Source: Helochares maculicollis (Eukaryota; Arthropoda; Insecta; Coleoptera; Hydrophilidae). Taken from it: a DNA stretch of 52,725 nt. Each line of letters begins with the position of its first letter. Positions within the stretch are counted from its first letter, which is position 1. Shown piece by piece: positions 12,961-25,600 of the stretch. The DNA lies in assembly GCA_033557835.1 (NCBI GenBank), contig JAWQRO010000142.1, positions 1-52,725 of the forward strand, read 5' to 3'. The notes under the pieces are model-generated. The model was not told where the DNA came from. It did not search any database and was given only the letters and a program-made list of their open reading frames with translations. The position numbers and the translations under genes are program-made.

Positions 12961-15900
12961 GAATGAATATATGTGCACTCATTCGTTGTTTCCATACTTT
13001 TACTCATTAAATACTTTTTAACTTATGAATCTTTTTATCAACAAATAAAACAATCTTTCTGCTTAAAATAGTAAATAACTAAGTGTATGAAATTTGCAGT
13101 CTGCACAACATTGCGTCTCTAAAGTTGTTTTGCTTACTATAAGAATAGTTTATAAGTTCCATTGAACTAAGAAATATATTATTGATCGTCTCTTTAATGT
13201 TCCAGTTTTTGATATTTAGTTTTGATTGATTATAATAATTACAAAAGCAATAGTTTACTAAAATAAAAATGCTCCAATCTGCTTGCATATCTTCAAAATT
13301 ATAAATAAATAAATGTAGAACATGTATAATATAGTACTATCAAGTTTTTAAATGTTTTCCGAACAACCACAAATAAAACATAGTCAGTTTCTTCATTAAA
13401 CATTTCTGTATAATACTTTATATAATTTCAAAATAATTATGCCTCTATGATATAGAAATAAAACTGATATAGTTAGTTGTCTTTCTATTAATTTTAATCT
13501 AAAAGTAAAATTGCACTGAGTTTCTTAAGAAACTAGAATTTTTGATAACCAGTTAACTTTAAGACATTATTCATACTGTGACTTCATTTTTAATAAGTTT
13601 ATATGCAGATAATAGAATATTATGATAGTTCAGGAAGTAATAAAATTTAACTTTAAAAGAAAACGCAGATAAATTAAGAATGTAAAGTGAAGTGTTTTAA
13701 ACAACCACAAACTAGCGCAGTTGATTCGGGTGTCCACTTTTATTATTAAAACTGAGAGTCGAAATTTGTTGAAATCAGAATCAGATACAGACAAAAATTT
13801 TGAATAAAAACGAAATATTGGAATGTAAATGTATATTTAAAATATGTTTCGTCTACTTTTCCTGGAATTACTTATATTTCAAAATTTCTACAGAATCCCT
13901 TAGATGTGAAACTTATGCAAACGCATTATAGTAAATAATGGACTTTCAATTTTTGATAAATACTTTGTTTCTTTAATATTGGAATTGAATAATTATGACA
14001 TATACATTTTAGTTTCGTTGGAATTCAGAATCTCCACATGAAAATTATTAAATCAAATTTTTAATTTCAATGTAATATAAGTGCTTTACAACACGAGGCT
14101 CTCAGATTGATACAATGATTATTTTGAATTTATATTTTGACATGGGAATAGAAGCATTTAAAATTGATTTTTATACATATTTTATAACAATTTAGAAATT
14201 TGAAAGGGAATTTAAACCTCGAATCTCTGATATTGTAATCAATTGGAAATAGTCGATGGTGAAAATATGCGCAATGCAGTGTAAAAATATAATATATATC
14301 TAGAAGTTTAATGTTGATTCTAACAACAATAAAAAAATTCCAAAACCAAAGACTTGATTTAAAGAATGTATGCCAATAATCTATCACCATTTGGTTTGCT
14401 TTATATCTTATAAAAACGAGTTTTTTAAATATATGAAAAGGACTAAAATCTTGTATAAGCATTTTGAATCTAAAGTATATTAGAAAATGTACAAATCTTA
14501 AACCATGCTGATGAGAGACTATTGTACTTTCAAATGAAGTTTTTAAATTAAATTCTTATAATGAACCTGCACTTTATTTTTATAATGTAGCTGAGAATCT
14601 TGAAGGTAAACATGGTAATATGTGATTGAGATTTTAAACTAAACTTAAATTATATAAACCGAACTCTTTAAGTTAAAATTTACGTGAAAAATCTTCAGTT
14701 TTCTCTAAGAATATGACGATATTGAATATTAAACTCAATTCGAAAATTTGAACACTACATCTAATACAATGAGAATTGTGATTCTAAACTGTAATCATTG
14801 CCCAGTATTTGCATTTGCACTGCAAAATATTGATATGTTTCTCACAATATGTACACTTTAAAGTAGGATTTCTAAAAAATGTAAATTTTATTTTTCAGTC
14901 AGCTCCAGACAAGAATGTCATCAGGATCTATATTCTCTAACCAAATTAACTGGTTGATTTTCATATTGACATAAATTTAAATCCTGGTATTTTTAGTATT
15001 GTAGTGAAGATCTTTAACTGTAAATTTACATTTACTTTAGCTGGATTAGCTTAAAGACTTTTATATTAGAACTTAAGCTCAATTAATATTACTAAAAACA
15101 ACTTCGGAATTTTTAAGTCTCAAAGATAATTTCTGGGTTGTCGTAATGCTAAATTTATAATAAAAGTCGTATTTTATGAAAGATATTTGCAACGAAGTAG
15201 TTTAAATTCTATATTCTATTACATAAAGGTGAATTCAACACTAATTTCAAACACTTAAGCTCAAAATGTTCTTAATAAAATAAAATGGGATACTCATATC
15301 GACAAAAAATTAAAAATTCTCGTATTTATTTGGATTGTCGTAAAGCAGACAGATTTTCACTTCAGTAAGTTAAAATCGAATCTTCTATATTTTAAAGATT
15401 ACTCTAAAGATCTATTAAAATTAAGATTAAGTAATAATAAAGTTTAGATTTTTCAGTTCTTCTAATTAGAAAATAATACCATGATGAAGTTTAACATTAT
15501 ATAGGGAAACTTAGAACGAAGAACACATCAAAATTTACACATATTCTCAAGTAATTACAGTTTAAGTTTAATGTATTTATTATACAAAATTTAATTCAAT
15601 GCTTATTAATACCAATTTAGATTACAAACTCGCATAATACAATACATAACGTAGCGTTAGAATTCTAACTTTTTCTATTTATTCGCAATCTGGTAGATTG
15701 TCATAATATATTCAGCATATTATTTTCACTTATTAAAATTTTGATTTTGCCATTAATCTTTATTAGAATCATATAATATATTCCTATTATACTATTCCTA
15801 TCAAGATTAGTTTTAGTATCTTTTTCAAAATTTAGATTCAATTGACTATAATAATCATAATAAAATGAGAAACAAGTCTACCTATTGTCACTTATTTTCT

Positions 15901-16080
15901 TATGGTATACAAAATCTTGAAAGTAATTAATATATCCAGAGGCGGCGCACTTGATTATCAACCCTCCGTCATCAAAAGCCTTGAAGGCTCATACACGAGA
16001 TTCTGTATGTAATACTTATATACGAGTACCTATACATAGAATATGAATGTACGTATGTGTTAATTAAAGAGAACCATAGT
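12961..16080. other. AT-rich intron filler
   Basis: About 3 kb of AT-rich sequence. The 110-codon minus frame at 14130-14462 is Phe/Ile/Lys-rich and unrecognised, as expected from composition. No element ends or RNA genes seen. Confidence 0.5.
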
Positions 16081-16560
16081 TACTCATTCCTCTAGCCTAG
16101 CATCTAATCTTAACCATGGCCCCTGGGGGGTTAAGCTGCAAGCTAAAACACTGAATAATGTGTAAAATGTTCCTTGGCGTGCATATGTTTCGCTTCCACC
16201 CTGTGTGTGTATGGTTAGGGAGGAAATGCTGGTGCAAGAGAGAGAAAAAGAGACGATCTATCAAGTTGGATGACATTATCAACACCTGTATCATGGCACG
16301 TGGGGTTGTCGAAGCTCTTGTGTACGACCCAGGAGAGAACCGGAGTAATACGTTCTGTGCTACTGCACCCCTTATTTACCTGTATGACTCCAGAACTCAT
16401 TTATCACCGAAATATTTGTGGAAATGCGAGCTGAAGGGTCGAGGGATGGGGTGGAACATTTTTCTACCTACAATTTCCCAGCGTTCTTTCTGCTATGAAC
16501 CTTCACGGCTGCTTTGCGTAAAGAGGAGAACTCCCACGGGCCAATTTTCCTAATATACCA
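16080..16560. promoter_or_regulatory. GC-richer islet with the longest non-transposon frame
   Basis: Higher-GC block containing a 131-codon + frame (16158-16553). Its product is Cys/Arg/Trp-rich without recognisable domains, repeats or a signal peptide, and a 65-codon and a 61-codon frame overlap it on the other strand. I see no splice sites that would link it to the exon at 17112, and nothing KIF26-like. Probably a non-coding islet with a chance frame. Confidence 0.25.
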
Positions 16561-17056
16561 TCCCGAACGTATTCTTCTAATTTGTCTTTGAAATTAAAGG
16601 GTTGGTCCAAGAATTAATTAAATACTACCTAGTTCCAAAGGAATGCTTACAAAAATATAAATATGTTAGATTTGGTTTCAGTTGATGTAACAGGAAGCGA
16701 TTGTAAAAATTATTGACATTAGCTTTAACACCACAAAGAATTGTTTGGGCTATAGTTTTGGGTTTTAGTGACAATAGGGGACGATTTTCTTATAGTAGTT
16801 TAATACTGTATTGAATTATTCTGGTCCTATACTTCTTGCCATATTTCTGGTCGTAGCATGACTCCTCGTTCATAAAATGCTTCATCTCTGATGGCAAAAG
16901 ACTGCCTTACGTAATTTTTAACCTCGTTTGAAGTAAAGATTTTATCGTCTGAACTATTTCTTACTACGATCGACATAAAAAAGTAACTCTTATCAAAAAT
17001 GCTGATCTTCATGTTCCTTATTTAATACGGTTGCATATTATATCAATAATTTTCAG

Positions 17057-17111
17057 GTAATATTCTAAGAGCACTTTTTTATATATATCTAACATGATGA
17101 ATTTTTTCTAG
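17057..17111 (+). promoter_or_regulatory. Branch point and 3' splice region with a second upstream AG|GT
   Basis: CTAAC at 17089-17093 is a textbook branch point about 20 bases before the acceptor TTTTTTCTAG (AG at 17110-17111). A second acceptor-like word, ATTTTCAG, ends at 17056 and is followed directly by GTAATA. The 55 bases between could be an insect-size mini-intron or simply the normal 3' end of the big intron. Confidence 0.75.
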
Positions 17112-17280
17112 AGCCGCTCAAAAACTCAATTTGTCATCATCTCCACACCGAAGGAAACGCCACAATTCCGAAGATGCAGAATCTACTGGTTTTTGCGGAG
17201 TCTTGCAGAGATCACCTCCTCCCGTTCCTCCAGCCCTTTTGCGAAGGATAGGGGTGAAAGAAATCACAGGAGTCGGAAAG
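17112..17280 (+). CDS. Kif26: Coding exon of a KIF26-family kinesin, pre-motor linker
   Basis: The exon starts with the last base of a split codon (17112), then encodes 56 residues from GCC at 17113 to AAG at 17280, ending in phase 0. AAQKLNLSS opens the exon and SPPPVPPALLRRIG lies near residues 34-47, followed by a GVGK end. From memory, vertebrate KIF26B has AAQKLNLSS, then SPPPAPPCLLR, then GLGK directly before the motor domain's VKVML strand, so order, spacing and exon end all fit. The basic run between them (PHRRKRH) matches a lysine-rich run in the vertebrate protein. KIF26/VAB-8 kinesins bind microtubules, have a divergent motor domain and act in cell and axon migration. The acceptor (TTTTTTCTAG) and donor (GTAAGT) are both consensus. 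Alternative frames lack any known motif. The next exon should begin with VKVML; I did not find it in the window. Confidence 0.9.
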
Positions 17281-17286
17281 GTAAGT
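17281..17286 (+). promoter_or_regulatory. 5' splice site (donor) of the Kif26 exon
   Basis: AAAG|GTAAGT, a perfect match to the U1 consensus, directly after the last codon of the exon. Confidence 0.9.
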
Positions 17287-19984
17287 TCTTTAACTTGAGG
17301 CTTCTTAAGAGCAAACGTAAGCGACTGAAAAGAGAGGCGCTGCCCTACACCACAGAGGAAGTTTATTGTTTAGAACCCTTGAAAGCGCGTTCTACATTAA
17401 TCGAGACCTGATTGAAGGGTTGGTCCGCTTTATTGAAATTTGCCTCGACATAAATTGAAAAAGATTATTAGGAAGAAAAAAATGAAAGCATAAGCGGATT
17501 ATATCTCGGTTATATGCCTTAAACTTCGTTCGCTCTTTTTCAGGATTTTCAGGCACAATAAAATTATTCGAACGCCACCCTCGTGCTAATTGCGGTATAA
17601 CGTGTAAAATAACCAGATTTGAGAGGTTGCCTGGCGCCTGGCTCCCTAATATGCCAACCGACTCACCGATCGACGACCAGTACTAGCGAGCGGCATCTGC
17701 GGGCGTCGCGACGCTGCCTATTCGGGCAGTCGCTGCGGGACGAATTTAATTTGTCATTTCTTTCGATAAATTGATTTCCTCGAATTGGAGAAAAGTAACA
17801 CCTGCGCCGCTTCAGACACTTTCAATCATTCTAATCGATTTTTTAAGGCTGCTCCAAATTTTCAGACTTAATGATAGATCGTTTCGCGGAGTATCAATTG
17901 ATGTTTTAGGTGTATACATCAATTGTTAGGATAAAATAATATCCTGTTGCTTAACGAGAATATGTAATAAATATTTTAGACTCTCTTGGGTTGGTTTTGA
18001 TTACCCATAAAAATGCCTGATGATAGTGAATTCAAATTACTTTTGTTTTCTAATAGATAAGAACCTGATACATTTTATATAAATTATATTTATCTTTATA
18101 ATAAAATGTACATTTCTTATTTAATTATGTTTTCTATTAATAACATAATAAGTATTCAACTGAATTTGTTTGTAATATAGATTGCTGAAGAAATTATGCA
18201 TGGATGCAAAAATATGTAGTTTGGAGGTAATTATAGCCTCAATCAACCTTTCAAAAAGTCTTTATATTTCTAAAGCAATTACTAGAATTTGATTTTAAAT
18301 TTATGTTATAGTGCGAGAACTTTTATCGTTTTTTGTTTCCTAACATGTCTGCTTTTCATGTTACCCAGTTTGTTCATTTAAAAGTCTGAGTTTTCTCTAA
18401 ATTTTTTAAATTAAAATAGTAAATTATTTTATCTTGATTATTGTTTACTGAACCAAAAGTGTACAGATCATTATATTTAAAAGACTCTAAATAAATATTG
18501 TACAACCCTATTATTGCAATCGTATATGGCACATAGCCACTTTGTTCATTTAAGAGTCTGAATTTTCTTTCAATTTTTTTTAATAAAAATAGTCTATAAT
18601 TTTACTGGGAAATGTTACAGAGTCCAAGCCAATTTGTATCAGTTTGTGTTCAGTATTTCAGTAATCCGTGAATATCATTTATTGAACATATAGCAATTGC
18701 TTTATGGTAGTAGTTAATGATTTTTTAAAGTGTTGGTTAGTCAAACCAAGCATTTTATACTCACTTTTGTGACTTGGTCAAAACCTAATCAATATAATCC
18801 ATAAATATGAAATAAGGTTGAAATATAGCAATTCTTATTACTGCGTTTTAAAGTACGTTTGTTAATTTTAATTTACAAAATATAATAGGTTTGCCGCTCT
18901 CTACAGTCAGTTTTATAACTTGTTTCATGTCTGGGTCATAGCTAAAAAGCTTCTTATGAGGAATATTTTAAAGACTTCCAATGTTGTGAAATCGCTTAAA
19001 TGCTCATGTTTTGTTACCGAAAACGTTTTCATTTTAGTTATATTTTTAATTTATTTATCGTAAATAGTCTAGCTGGACCTTTTGTTTCATATATGCAATT
19101 ACAGATTCTCAGTTACTATTTGCATTTTTATAATGGTAAAAGTTGTATATGGGAAACGATTATTGTGGAAACACTTCAAGAAACTACTTATTTGTTTCTT
19201 TCTTTGCATATTAACAGTTTAGAGTTGAAATTTATTCGATTTTCTAAACAGTTTGGTAAAATGCGTTTCCTTTGATTGTCTCATTAAGAATTCAATTCAA
19301 AAATGAAGAAAGATCATCTTTAAAATAATTTTTATAATCTTCTTAATTCAAAGAATTTCTTAAATGTTAAGATTTTTTAATGATTTTGAAAATGTGAAAT
19401 TTATTGTTATACTTGAAGGAAGTCGTTCATAAAGCCATCGTCCTTTAGGGTGTCATCAATGAACTTTTTGTTTAACGCTAAAATAGTTTCATATTTATTA
19501 TAAACGTGAAAAGTGCCGACATCTAATTGAACCCCGATCCATACATTTTCTGTTCTAAATATACACATATAGCGATTTGGAAATAAAAATTGTGTTTGGT
19601 GAAAATAAATTTTAGAACAAGTTTTTTCTTTTAAATTTGATTATTTTCATCGCATTGTAGAGGAATATATTTTCCAAAATTGGTGGATTGATTGGTAAAA
19701 TTCTATTCATATATTTGACTAATTAAAATGGATCGTAAAATAAATTTCTTACATATAAATTAAAATGCTAATTTATCTCTCGTAAACAAGAAAATATTGT
19801 TAAACTACCGCATAATAGACGAAATCACCAAACATAGATTTGATACTCTAAATTTTATATGTAGGTATATAGTTGATACAAATTCCTCTTCATTGCTTTG
19901 ATGCGCAAAACATGCTATATAATTTGTAAAAATGGAATATTTCTGTTTCTGAAACTATTCAGTGAAGTTTTGGTTGTGTTGTCA
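17281..19984. other. GC-richer block to about 17720, then AT-rich filler
   Basis: The first 440 bases after the exon stay GC-richer (CGAGCGGCATCTGCGGGCGT near 17689), perhaps a downstream regulatory block. The rest is AT-rich. A 91-codon frame at 19000-19275 is Phe/Leu-rich and unrecognised. Confidence 0.4.
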
Positions 19985-20400
19985 GGATAAGGTTGAAAAA
20001 TTTGAAGCAAACGATTTCAATTCATGATAAGCCTCGCTCTAGGCAGCCAAAGATCACTTTGAAATTAGAACTGGAGTGGGAATGTTCCATATTGGTACCA
20101 CGAGTATCAGGCAATAAAAAAATTGTCATCGCATGCACATCTCGGGGGGGAATAAAAACAAATCCTTATTGGACCAAATGATGACCTGTATGAAAAGTAG
20201 ATTACCTTCTGAATTCAAACACAAAACCTAATTGACGGATAAACTATCAGAAAATGGTAACAACTTAAACAAAACACTGCAAGAAATCGGGCCACCAATG
20301 TTCAATGAGAGATATTTTACATCATGATAATGGCAGCCCACTTACTGCTTGCGAACTTGTTCGAAGATCGATGTGCTATTCTGGGTAAACTTGCCTAAGC
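19985..20400 (+). pseudogene. Ancient Tc1/mariner-superfamily transposase relic
   Basis: Two recognisable pieces survive. ISIHDKPRSRQPKIT (about 20010-20060) resembles the linker after the first helix-turn-helix domain, usually of the form S..DKPRSGRP. DILHHDNGSPLTA (about 20310-20350) corresponds to the HHDNA..HTA segment around the second catalytic Asp. They lie in different frames with stops between them, and the first catalytic Asp region is not recognisable. No terminal inverted repeats were found. This copy is clearly older than the mariner at 29 kb and belongs to a different lineage. Family level is reasonably secure; subfamily is not. Confidence 0.6.
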
Positions 20401-20700
20401 CGTTACATAAAAATAGCGATCACACTTGGAAAAAGATACAAATAGCGATTGAAATTATATAAAACAATAATAATAAATAATATGAAGATTCATTATAATT
20501 TTTCCATTCCACAAGCAGCCAGAACTTGTCGGTAAATGTTAGTCATGATATGCAATGCGAATATGTAGTAATCCATAATTTATCGATAAAATTTAAATAT
20601 TTTATTTGAGTGAATCTTTCTAGAAGAGAGGCACAAAATATTTCAAAATTCTATTTATTTGAGGTTAAGATTCATATTTTGCAACGATTTCTCAACGGAG
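20401..20700. other. AT-rich filler
   Basis: May include the 3' end of the transposase relic. Nothing else seen. Confidence 0.4.
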
Positions 20701-21370
20701 AGGATGATGTAATATTACACAGTATGTGTAACAGCATGGTGTGCAGAAAATTCGTCGGATTGTTGTTATTATTTTGCCGGGTTTGAACGTGGCCAATTAT
20801 GAAAAGTCGTGCGCTTTGTGTCCATAGATTAATTTCCATTGAGTAGTATTTTCCTTTGTCGCAGATGTTTTGTTTTGTTTACATAACCGGCGAGGCCGCA
20901 GAGCGGAGCCGCATCGGAGCTACGTTAATTGGAGTACAAAAGAGGTCTTCTTGTTCATAAACAACGCGGGACAAATCTATTTTGGGGCCGCTCTCGCACG
21001 GTTTCAGAGTTCCCGTCCCGTTCTAGGCCTGCTTGGTTTCTCTAGTTGAGCCGGTTCGCATTGTTGAGCCGTTAGTTAACGTTTCGAACGAACGAGCGAA
21101 CGGTTTAGCTATTTATTTGCATAAGCCGTATGTGGATCAATGTTTGGCCTTCCGTCCCAGACTTTCAGTTGAAAACCCTCTTCATTATAACCTACCTACG
21201 AGCGAGCCTTCCCACACATCCCTGACTGTCAGGATTATGACTGTGGCGACGGCGTCGCTTTCTATTTGAAGCATCGCATCGTGCGATGTGTATGAGTGGC
21301 GGTGCCCTTCCGTGCGCTGGTAGCTCGTTTTCCCAGTGCCACACTGACTGATGTACGTTACAAATTCTAC
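20700..21370. promoter_or_regulatory. GC-richer, CpG-bearing islet with short hairpins
   Basis: CpG-rich words (AACGAACGAGCGAACGG near 21088-21104) and short inverted repeats are present: CATCGCA..TGCGATG near 21273-21289 and CAGTG.CA.CACTG near 21334-21346. The 78-codon frame at 21033-21269 does not look like a protein. It could be an enhancer, an internal promoter or part of a non-coding transcript. Confidence 0.3.
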
Positions 21371-24300
21371 ATCGGATTTCTCTAAGCATGAAAAGGAAAA
21401 TCTATTTGTTTGTTTATTTGCTAATGTGTATGTGTTTACTTGCTGCTTGCTTGTTTAGTTTCCAGTTTGTTCCTTGTTTTCTCTTTGCATTTGTAACTTA
21501 TGTCAAAAGCGACCGCTTTTAATATTTCAATAGGTTTAATAATGGATCATACAACTCTACCGGTCCATATAGGCTATTTGTATTCATATGTCCCCATAGA
21601 TATTTTTCATAAATATGCAGTTAAGGGCAATATCATTAAAGAAATGAAATGTTACCTGACTTGCCTGCCTTTCCCATCGCGTGTTGCATTTGTAAACTCT
21701 TTAAATATCTTACTTTATCTTAGAGGCATACCCAGAAACTGATTTACATTCGATAAATAATCATTTAAAACAATAGTTTTACTTATTTGACAATAAAAAT
21801 ATCTTTTTCTCAACTAATATATAAATATTGATTTGAACGCCTTGCATAAAGAACAGTTTATCTTCGAAATAAAAGATTATCATTATTGACTGTAACTATA
21901 TCTATATTTCTTTTATAGCCAAGGTATTAAGAACAAGAATCTTGTCTTTGGCATCCTTCTTTTATTGTACGTCTACCCTAAGATCGTCTAAGCTTTATGA
22001 TACTGGGATAAAAATAATAATAATACTTGAATGTAATAATTGTATTTTCCACTTTCTTACTGATAAGTTATTTTAAATTTTATGCAAATGTGAATATCCG
22101 TAAGCCTAAGTAAGGAAGTATAGCAATATTTAAAAGTTTCTTGAGTGGGCAGGGCTTGCACTGTTTACAATAACCTCGTAACCAAAGTACGTTTATTAAA
22201 AAATGTCTTACCATGAACTACAAATTTAAATTCACTTATCTCATATTTAAAATTTTTTAATATTAAATTCTCGTTTTGGGGACACTTCCTTAAAGTATCT
22301 GTATTTTCGTTATAACGATAATTTTTATAAAGATGCTTGAACATTTGTCATTTCTTATCAGTTGATTTTCTTGCTGAGTTTGGTTTAATTATAAGAAATC
22401 TTTAACATTGTTAATTAAAGTCAGTTATTCTTAGTGAATAATATAGTCAGACAATTCATTATTGTAATCATTGCAATCTATACTAAACTGCAAGAACCAT
22501 GCATTAAGAACCTAACAGTTTAAATATTTCATTACAACCATAAATATTTGTGAAATTTTAAAGTGATTATAACAGTCTTTATAGCATAAGTCTTGAACTA
22601 AACATAATTGAATGTATAAATTCTATTTCCTTGGTAGATGAATTGATAGTTTTTCATGAAAAGTCTTCTTTGCAAACAATTTTTCACAATAAATGTGATA
22701 ATAATGTGATCTTTCTAAAAAACTTGCTTTTAATTACGAAAATCCTTATAATCAAAGTATATAAGCGTAGAAACTTTATTTAGCTATTAACCTAATAAGT
22801 GAATTTTACTTATGCAAACATTTATGAAAATCGCCATGTTGTATTATAAAAAGTTTTTGCAAATCATTAATATTTTTACTGTAATCGTTGCTCAATATTT
22901 TTGACTTGAAGGTGCTAATTCTAAGTATCTTAGTAAGAATATTATTAGATATAAGCTATTTCTAAATTTATTTAATACAATCTAATATTCGAAACGCCTG
23001 CAAAAGTTTTATATTTTATTCTCCTGCTTCTTACATATTTTGAATGTAAGAAATGTTTGATGGTCTTAACAGTAAACTACTTTTAACGCTTCTGACAAAT
23101 ATTATAACAGAGACACTTTTAAAATATATTTAATTGAAAACAAACCTTGTGTCTTTGCCATATTTATTCTTAGTTTTGTTTTCAAAGTTGAAAAACATTA
23201 GATTACCTAAAATTCATAAAAGAAATTTCCAATACTAATAATAGCAAACAGTTTTTAATGCTCTTTGAAAATATTTTAGAAACACTTGATTTTGCAATGT
23301 TTATATAATTAGTACATGTTGATGAGGTGAACTTATAGGCAAGTTACCATTCTTATATTGACTTTGCATACATTTATTATACATTGTCTAGATTTTCAGG
23401 CATAGAATGTATCTCAAATTCATTGATAAGGTATTATAAGAATCCTGTTTAGCTGGTATTTGGCAACAAAGCTTTCATATAAACAGTCATACCTATATTT
23501 TCTAATATTCTTGACCACAAAGGTGTTTGAAGATTATCGGCCGTTGATCAAAACGTTGACCTGCATTAAAAAATGACGTTATGAAACTTAAGTTACGTAA
23601 TAATTATTTATTTCAACTCGATTGTAAAAATTTCGTGTACAATTACAGGAATCATAATTTTTAGATTTTCACTGCAGTATATCAAGCTATTTGCAGAAAC
23701 CCTATTTAGTACTAGCATACAAAAAATCGAATACATGCAAGAAACCCGAAGTATGGTCAGTATGAGATTATTTTAGAGTAATGTTTTTAAGATAATCTTT
23801 TTAGAAACTTAATGTTGTCGGCTTAAATTCTTAGAAAATACTATAGTACTAATTTTTAACTTATCTACTATATGCTTTATGTTAACTATCTTTAATGAAA
23901 TAATATTAAACAAGATATGTTTATACAGTATTGTTGTTAAAGTATTTGCTAGAATTGATCTATGAGTATAGTTAACGAGTTAGTGGATGTGCTACAAATG
24001 TTCAAATTACCTACTATTAAATATTAACAACGGTCACCTAACTTAAGATTTGAAAAATTTCAAGACACAACTTATACCGTTGAGTAGTAGTCTATTAGCA
24101 ATTAAACACATGAAAACTTGATAGTTTACCTCTTTTCTTAAGATTTATTCAAAAAATCTGTTAATCGAAACACTTTAATGTTGAACGTTTAAAAAGAGTT
24201 TACTAAAATTCAAAACCTTGACTGTTAAAGTATTAGAAACTCTTGCTTGAATGTATGTATTATTTTAAAACCATGAAGTAAAAGTCTTAAACATAATATA

Positions 24301-24530
24301 ATTTAATATAATTTGTTCAGAGCTTTTCAATTTTTATTTCTAAATTTTAAAAAGAACGAATTTATTATTTTATTACAAACGATCTGTCAACTTCCGCAAC
24401 GCATTAAAGTGCAAAATTTTAAATGAACTCAAAAAAGTTAGTCTGCGTCAAGATGATTTAAAACCGCAATAAAGATAATTAATTAGGAGAAAATTTTAGG
24501 GACTACTTGAATAATCCATTTCATTACTTA
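21371..24530. other. AT-rich intron filler
   Basis: About 3 kb with short exon-less AT-rich sequence. The 80-codon frame at 21500-21742 is unrecognised. No repeats of note. Confidence 0.5.
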
Positions 24531-25600
24531 ATAACCAAACGGAGTCCCAAACGAGGCAGAAAGAGGCAAATTGAGACCAGTGAAGCCGCGAGACGCAAAA
24601 AAGAAGGTAAAAGTAGGGTCACAAAGCTGGAAGGGCGTTTTACTTCATCTCTTCAGTGGGACAAGGCTCGCCTGGAATTTAGGAGGGCGACCGACACCAA
24701 TTGCTTGGGCAATCTGTAACTCTCAGAAAGACCTGCGACCTCTCTATTTTTTACTTCCTGCGCTTTCCATCCAACGTCCGTCTTCTTCTGCGAGCTCGCT
24801 TCTGGAAGCTCTACTTTCAGAGCAGTTTGTAATATGGTAATATTTTTAGATTCTCTTCCGGGGAAAAAGAAAGAAAGTATCGCGAATGTTCTCTGCGGCA
24901 ATTACCCCCTCTTTATGCTTTGTGCCTCCGAGTCTAATTTATGTAAAAGCTGCATGAAAATCGTGCTGACTTCAGAATTTTTCTCATATGTCCTTTTCGT
25001 CCCAAAGTCTCAACTTTATTCATATACAGTTCCGTCCTCATCTCGCTCTTCATTCTCAGACTCGGTTGTTTTTCTCCATGTTTTATTCTAGGCCCGTCCG
25101 GAGCGTGGAAGTTGCATCTAGAGTCTCTATTAAAATGTAGAAAATATTTTAACTAGCTTCGGCCTGGGAATGCGATGAATACAAGCGAGCGCATATGAAG
25201 AGGATGCCAGCGAAGCTTCATTTCCAAAGTTTTCATTAGTTTGAAAACGTCTTGCTTGAGTAAACTTTTACGGAAATGTACAAAACAAAAATCATTTTCA
25301 GACCCGAACCAACGCAATACAACTCAACCCTTTCCATCTCCGATCCAGACGAGGTCGCTTCCTGTTTTTGAGAATATACCACTTGGAAAACTGTTGAGTG
25401 CAATTTCGGCCCACCGGCCTGAAGAGCAATGAAGGACGTCCGCAGAAACAGAAAACATGCTGCATACTCCAATTTTGATATTCGGATTGTTTGCAACTCG
25501 CCAGTGTTGCTTCACTAATATTCTACAGGATGTTGCGTTGCGGTCGAAATTACTCCGCAAACTATGCACACATTACATACGTTCCCTAATATTCGAAACA
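24530..25600. promoter_or_regulatory. GC-richer islet, two lobes
   Basis: A purine-rich left lobe (24530-24720) and a pyrimidine-rich one to about 25090, then a mixed block to 25600. Many overlapping frames of 61-89 codons occur on both strands and contradict each other; none is recognised. A TTCTACAG acceptor-like word ends at 25530, but the following frames do not encode the expected kinesin motor start. Confidence 0.3.

Larger units (their letters stand above)
1..17111 (+). other. Kif26: Upstream intron (part) of the Kif26-like gene
   Basis: This span ends at the acceptor of the only recognised coding exon (AG at 17110-17111). That exon starts in the third base of a codon, so an upstream exon must exist. 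I looked for the cysteine-rich, LKRQA-type N-terminal segments known in KIF26 proteins and did not recognise them here. The span is therefore read as intron of at least 17 kb. A diverged or poorly conserved N-terminal exon could still be hidden in one of the GC-richer islets. It also holds a LINE relic near 9.7-11.0 kb. Confidence 0.6.

Noticed and set aside
16158..16553. 131-codon + frame
   Set aside because: No domain or family resemblance, overlapping frames on the other strand, no splice context; likely chance in a GC-richer islet.
17193..17411. 72-codon frame overlapping the Kif26 exon
   Set aside because: Runs through the consensus donor at 17281 in a different frame; the KIF26 motifs are in the adjacent frame.
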